Source of the DNA: Nocardiopsis metallicus
Lineage (GTDB): Bacteria > Actinomycetota > Actinomycetes > Streptosporangiales > Streptosporangiaceae
NCBI RefSeq assembly: GCF_014201115.1
Contig: NZ_JACHDO010000001.1
Coordinates: 1,798,001-1,862,000, forward strand
Direction: 5' to 3'
DNA length: 64,000 nucleotides
In this document: positions 60,863 through 64,000 of the stretch, piece after piece
How positions within the stretch are numbered: position 1 is the stretch's first letter
Layout of the letters: each line of letters begins with the position of its first letter
The notes under the pieces: model-generated
The model's database searches: none
Seen by the model: the letters and a program-made list of their open reading frames with translations, nothing else
What the model was told of the DNA's origin: nothing
Program-made: the position numbers and the translations under genes

Positions 60863-62125
60863 CTAGACGAGCACGTGGTGGCGCAGCCACCACAGACCCG
60901 CGCCCGCCCCCAGCACAAGGACCCCGGCCACGACCGCCGGCAGCGGCAGGCTGGTCGCCAGGACCACACACCCCACCAGGCCGGTGACCGGAACGATCAG
61001 CGGCGGACGGTTCTCGTCCGGGCCCAGGCGCAGCGCCGAGGCGTTGGTGATGGCGTAGTAGACCAGCACCCCGAAGGCGGAGAAGGCGATCGCGCCGGTC
61101 AGGTCGGCGACCAGGATCAGACCGATCACGATGGCCGCCACCACCGCCTCGGCCCGGAAGGGCACCCCGTAGCGTTCGCTCATGGCGGCCAGCGGACGCG
61201 GCAGGTGGCCGTCGGCGGCCATCGCCGCGGTGACGTGCGAGACCCCCATCAGCAGCGGCACAAGGGCGCCCAGACTGGCCAGCGCGGCCCCGGCGATCAC
61301 GAACGGCACCAGCAGGGGGAACCCGGCCACCTGGACCGCGTCGACCAAGGGCGCGTGGCTGGTGGTGAGGCGCTCCCGCCCCAGCACGATGAGCAGGCCG
61401 GTACCGATCACCAGGTACAGGGCCAGGACCGTGCCCAGCGAGAGCGTGATCGCCCTGGGGATGGTGACCCGCGGATCGCGCACCTGCCCGCCCAGGGTGG
61501 CGATGCGCGCGTACCCGGCGAAGGCGAAGAAGATCATCCCCGCGGCGCCCAGCACGCCGAAGGAGCCCGGCCAGGGCCCCAGCCCGTCCACCTGGGCCAC
61601 CGCGGCCAGGCGCCCGCTCAGCAGCATCGTGACGAACACCGCGACCAGGACCGCCAGCACCAGCAGGAGCAGCACCTTGATGACCAGGGTGGATCTGCGC
61701 ACCCCCCGGTAGTTCACCGCGGCCAGCACCACCACCGCGGCCACAGCCACCGGTTTCGCGTACTCCGGGACCGTGTAGGCCGCGAAGGTCAGGGCCATCG
61801 CCGCGCAGGAGGCGATCTTGCCCACCACGAAGGACCAGCCCGCCAGGTACCCCCACAGGTCGCCCAGGCGCTCACGCCCGTAGACGTAGGTACCGCCGTT
61901 CTCGGGGTGCCGGGCGGCCAGCCGGGCCGAAGAGACCGCGTTGCAGTAGGCGACCGCCCCGGCGATGAGGATGGCGACGGGCAGCCACGCCCCGGCGCCC
62001 AGTGCCGCCGGGGCGAAGACCGAGAACACCCCGGCGCCGAGCATCGCCGCGGCGCCGATGGCGGCCGCGTCGACGGTTCCCAGCGTCCGGGCGGATCTGG
62101 CCTGCGGTCCGGAAGAGGTGGCCAA
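60863..62125 (-). CDS. APC-family amino acid permease
   Basis: A 420-residue transporter with 12 predicted helices. Helix 1 is AAAIGAAAMLGAGVFSVFAP (GAGVF substrate motif); NGGTYVYGRERLGDLWGYLA with GWSFVVGKIASCAA is the APC signature; FFAFAGYARIATLGGQVRDP lies at helix 6. The TTG at 62125 is preferred because AAGGAG sits 7 nt upstream; the frame extends to 62257. Likely proton-coupled amino acid or amine uptake. Confidence 0.92.
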   Translation of the reverse strand: MATSSGPQARSARTLGTVDAAAIGAAAMLGAGVFSVFAPAALGAGAWLPVAILIAGAVAYCNAVSSARLAARHPENGGTYVYGRERLGDLWGYLAGWSFVVGKIASCAAMALTFAAYTVPEYAKPVAVAAVVVLAAVNYRGVRRSTLVIKVLLLLVLAVLVAVFVTMLLSGRLAAVAQVDGLGPWPGSFGVLGAAGMIFFAFAGYARIATLGGQVRDPRVTIPRAITLSLGTVLALYLVIGTGLLIVLGRERLTTSHAPLVDAVQVAGFPLLVPFVIAGAALASLGALVPLLMGVSHVTAAMAADGHLPRPLAAMSERYGVPFRAEAVVAAIVIGLILVADLTGAIAFSAFGVLVYYAITNASALRLGPDENRPPLIVPVTGLVGCVVLATSLPLPAVVAGVLVLGAGAGLWWLRHHVLV

Positions 62126-62471
62126 CGAGGTCTCCTTGGGTGAGTGTCTGCCGGCGCCTGGCCGGCGAACGCGCTTCTCCCCGTTCCCGCGGTCCTGGTC
62201 GCTCCGGAAGGGAAGCACGAGCGGCGGGGGACGGGGAGGCCCGTAGGAACGGGACAAAGGTCGTGTCCAACTTCCGAGTGTGCCCGATACCGGCGACCGC
62301 CGGGTGCGAACCGTTCCACATCAGTATCCAGGAGTGACCTCTGACGCCGCCTCCCGGCACCGCGCGCGCCCCGCACGGTGCCGGGTTCGGGCATGGAGCG
62401 GCCCCCGGTGGTGGACCGGGGGCCGCTCCCAGTACGGTCGCGCCCGGATGGGCGCGGACAACGCTGTGGGG
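62126..62471. other. Intergenic region with DUF1918-DUF1876 terminator
   Basis: Apart from the permease leader with its AAGGAG site, the only structure seen is the perfect hairpin at 62395-62429. No gene is supported. Confidence 0.55.
62395..62429 (-). terminator. 15-bp hairpin terminator
   Basis: GGAGCGGCCCCCGGT (62395-62409) pairs perfectly with ACCGGGGGCCGCTCC (62415-62429) around a 5-nt loop, 42 bp after the stop of the DUF1918-DUF1876 gene. Confidence 0.7.
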
Positions 62472-62975
62472 TCAGGTCGGACGCCAGGGCGAACCGGTGT
62501 TGTCGTTGATGTCCTCGGCCGCGACCTGGCGCAGCTGACGTGAGAGGTCCGACAGTGCCCTGGAGACGGCGAGCTCCTCGCCGATCTCGGGGACGTCCAT
62601 GTCCGACGGGTGCTTGCGGGCCATCCCGTGGCCGCGCAGAGCCGTGCCGTCGTCGGCGATCAGCCCCACCTCGGCCCAGGTGCGCGCGGCGTCACCCTCG
62701 CTCTCCTCGGCGACGACCACGTCCACGTTCCAGCGCTTCATCGTCTGCATGGCATCCGCTCCCTCTCCGTCCGCGCCCGGACCGGGCGGGTGTTCGATGT
62801 GCGCGTCGGGTCCCGGGTAGACCAGGACCTCGTGGCCCTGCTCACTGTCTTGCCAGTGCACCTGGTACGGCGGTGCCCCCTGCGCGCCCCGGACCTCGGT
62901 GACCACCCCCGTGCGGCGGTGGGTGTCGGCGTTCGGGCTCTCGACGACCAGCCGGTCTCCTACCTCTGCTCGCAT
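62472..62975 (-). CDS. DUF1918-DUF1876 fusion protein
   Basis: A 167-residue protein. Residues 1-60 are DUF1918 (MRAEVGDRLVVESPNADTHR, RTGVVTEVRGAQGAPPYQVH), an SH3-like barrel. A short Gly/Asp linker leads to DUF1876 (KRWNVDVVVAEESEGDAART, GLIADDGTALRGHGMARKHP), a dsRNA-binding-like fold. In most actinobacteria these are separate small proteins. ATG 62975 matches the usual DUF1918 start. Confidence 0.88.
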   Translation of the reverse strand: MRAEVGDRLVVESPNADTHRRTGVVTEVRGAQGAPPYQVHWQDSEQGHEVLVYPGPDAHIEHPPGPGADGEGADAMQTMKRWNVDVVVAEESEGDAARTWAEVGLIADDGTALRGHGMARKHPSDMDVPEIGEELAVSRALSDLSRQLRQVAAEDINDNTGSPWRPT

Positions 62976-63113
62976 GGGTTCCCCCACAAACCTCGCTTGT
63001 CTCTATCTTCCGGGCAGTTTCGCCCGGGGACAGGGGGTTGATCCTTTCGTTTCCGGTGGTATGCGAGGTTTTTGCCGTCACGACCTCCCAGCGCCGCCTG
63101 GTAGCGTCACGGC

Positions 63114-63761
63114 GTGGCCCAGCACTACTTCGACTCCGATCCCGACGCCGCCAGCCGGCCCTCCACGGCCGACCTGGTCCTGCCCGACCTGCACCTGCGT
63201 CTGCACACCGACCGCGGCGTCTTCTCACCCGACAAGGTCGACCTGGGCACCCGGGTCCTGCTGGAGAGCGTTCCCGCGCCGCCCGCCGAGGGCCGCCTGC
63301 TCGACCTGGGCTGCGGCTACGGCCCCATCTCCCTGACGATGGCCTCGCGTGCGCCCGGGGCCCAGGTGCTCGGGGTGGACGTCAACGCCCGGGCCGTGGG
63401 GCTGGCCCGGCGCAACGCCGCCGAGCACGATCTGCGCAACGCCCGTTTCGCCGTGGTCGCCCCCGAGGGCGGCCTGGCGGCGGAAGGGGGCGAGGGCCCG
63501 GCCCCTGCTGCCGAGGACCTGCTCGGCCCCTTCGACGCGATCTGGTCCAACCCACCGATCCGGGTGGGCAAGAACGTGCTGCACTCGATGCTGCGCACCT
63601 GGTTGAACCGGCTCACCCCCGAGGGCGTGGCGCACCTGGTGGTCCAGCGCCACCTGGGCTCGGACTCCCTGCAGAAGTGGCTGGACGCCCAGGGCCTGCC
63701 CGCCGAGCGGGTGGCCTCCCGGGCCGGTTTCCGCGTCCTGGCCGTACGCAAGGCCCATTAG
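63114..63761 (+). CDS. RsmC/RlmG-like class I methyltransferase
   Basis: A 215-residue methyltransferase. N-terminus QHYFDSDPDAASRPSTADLV, motif I GRLLDLGCGYGPISLTMASR, acidic loop VLGVDVNARAVGLARRNAAE and the N6/N2-methylase motif IWSNPPIRVGKNVLHSMLRT (NPPI). Members methylate guanine N2 of 16S or 23S rRNA. A ~15-residue Glu/Gly/Ala-rich insert precedes the NPPI segment. TAGCGT (63102-63107) lies 6 nt before GTG 63114, so the mRNA is probably leaderless. Confidence 0.92.
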   Translation: MAQHYFDSDPDAASRPSTADLVLPDLHLRLHTDRGVFSPDKVDLGTRVLLESVPAPPAEGRLLDLGCGYGPISLTMASRAPGAQVLGVDVNARAVGLARRNAAEHDLRNARFAVVAPEGGLAAEGGEGPAPAAEDLLGPFDAIWSNPPIRVGKNVLHSMLRTWLNRLTPEGVAHLVVQRHLGSDSLQKWLDAQGLPAERVASRAGFRVLAVRKAH

Positions 63762-63852
63762 GCCCCGCCGGCCCTGGCGCCGCACCGGGCACGCGCCCCG
63801 GTACCAGGCCGGGCCCACCGGTCGGCTCCGAACCCGAATGCCCGAACCTACC

Positions 63853-63884
63853 GTGACGTGTCACGGGTCACGCGTGCGCGCACG
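63853..63884. promoter_or_regulatory. Two palindromes upstream of the ROK-like gene
   Basis: GTGAC-GT-GTCAC (63853-63864) and the perfect palindrome CGTGCGCGCACG (63873-63884) lie 9 bp apart and about 75 bp before the probable ROK start. TAATGT near 63898 could be a -10. Suitable as an operator pair. Confidence 0.4.
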
Positions 63885-63956
63885 ACCCCCGCCCGGTAAT
63901 GTGTATCGACAACCGCCGGGACCGCCCGGCCCACAGCTTCGAGGAACACACCGCAG

Positions 63957-64000
63957 TTGAGCACGCAGTTGCGTCCCACGGACGTCAAACGCCTGAACCG
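63957..64000 (+). CDS. Probable ROK-family regulator, 3' truncated
   Basis: The last 44 bases read TTG followed by STQLRPTDVKRLN in one open frame, with GAGGAAC about 12 nt upstream. The TDVKRLN pattern resembles the start of ROK-family repressors, just before their winged helix. Only 14 codons are present, so the assignment is tentative. Confidence 0.4.
   Translation, partial: MSTQLRPTDVKRLN

Noticed and set aside
1-64000. CRISPR arrays, tRNA or rRNA genes
   Set aside because: No regularly spaced direct repeats and no cloverleaf or rRNA-like conserved blocks were recognised by eye on either strand.

Overview
The window reads as chromosomal DNA of a high-GC filamentous actinomycete, most like Nocardiopsis or a close relative. 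That is an inference from family content and codon use, since no marker gene is present. Supporting signs are the very high GC, frequent GTG/TTG starts, a mycothiol-type maleylpyruvate-isomerase-fold gene, the actinobacterial DUF1918/DUF1876 pair, many one-gene regulators next to their targets, and starts sitting 6-10 nt after a -10-like hexamer, as expected for leaderless mRNAs. No rRNA, tRNA or CRISPR array was seen.

Layout, left part (1-45 kb). This accessory-looking stretch holds a truncated SDR-type gene; a MerR regulator with a classic 19-bp-spacer promoter; a three-gene operon of a DUF1023 hydrolase plus a DrrA/DrrB-type ABC exporter; a nucleotidyltransferase; a MOSC protein; and a MmyB-like regulator divergent from an aldo/keto reductase. 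Next come a TetR-controlled FAD monooxygenase, a DUF1062 protein, and an Lrp regulator divergent from a PLP lyase. A decayed patch follows (methyltransferase and maleylpyruvate-isomerase-like pseudogenes), then two phosphotransferases, a Mut7-C RNase-fold protein, a thioredoxin-reductase-like flavoprotein and a large P-loop NTPase with Sel1-like repeats. An IS3-family element (24291-25861) splits a transglutaminase gene. Beyond it lie a second MerR regulator, proline iminopeptidase, two class V aminotransferases, adenine/adenosine deaminase, DUF2332, a GlxA-type regulator, a catalytically degenerate ABC ATPase, SoxR, RNase HI, peptide deformylase, a SUKH-family protein, a histidine kinase/response regulator pair, an AMP-binding protein, an MFS exporter and a DUF3037-HipA-like kinase pair. 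Parts of 22-40 kb have an extreme C-over-G bias on the + strand regardless of gene direction.

Right part (45.6-64 kb). Base use looks more ordinary after a small low-GC island near 45.4 kb. This part holds an SDR, a TehB-like methyltransferase divergent from an XRE-cupin regulator, a membrane protein with a kinase N-lobe remnant, a CaCA antiporter, and a dabB-dabA inorganic-carbon uptake operon. The dab operon starts with a probable 42-codon leaderless ORF and is divergent from a small winged-helix regulator coupled to a DUF6671 protein. Then come a MoxR-DUF58-VWA operon, a HAD phosphatase-NUDIX pair, an APC permease, a DUF1918-DUF1876 fusion, an RsmC-like methyltransferase and the first codons of a probable ROK regulator.

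Recurring structural points. Genes are packed with ATGA/GTGA/TTGA overlaps. Strong hairpins separate several convergent genes. Three otherwise good genes, and one decayed gene, are broken at runs of C or G that each look one base too long, which should be checked against raw reads. A 74-bp intergenic sequence occurs twice, 7 kb apart, once as promoter/leader of the MoxR operon.
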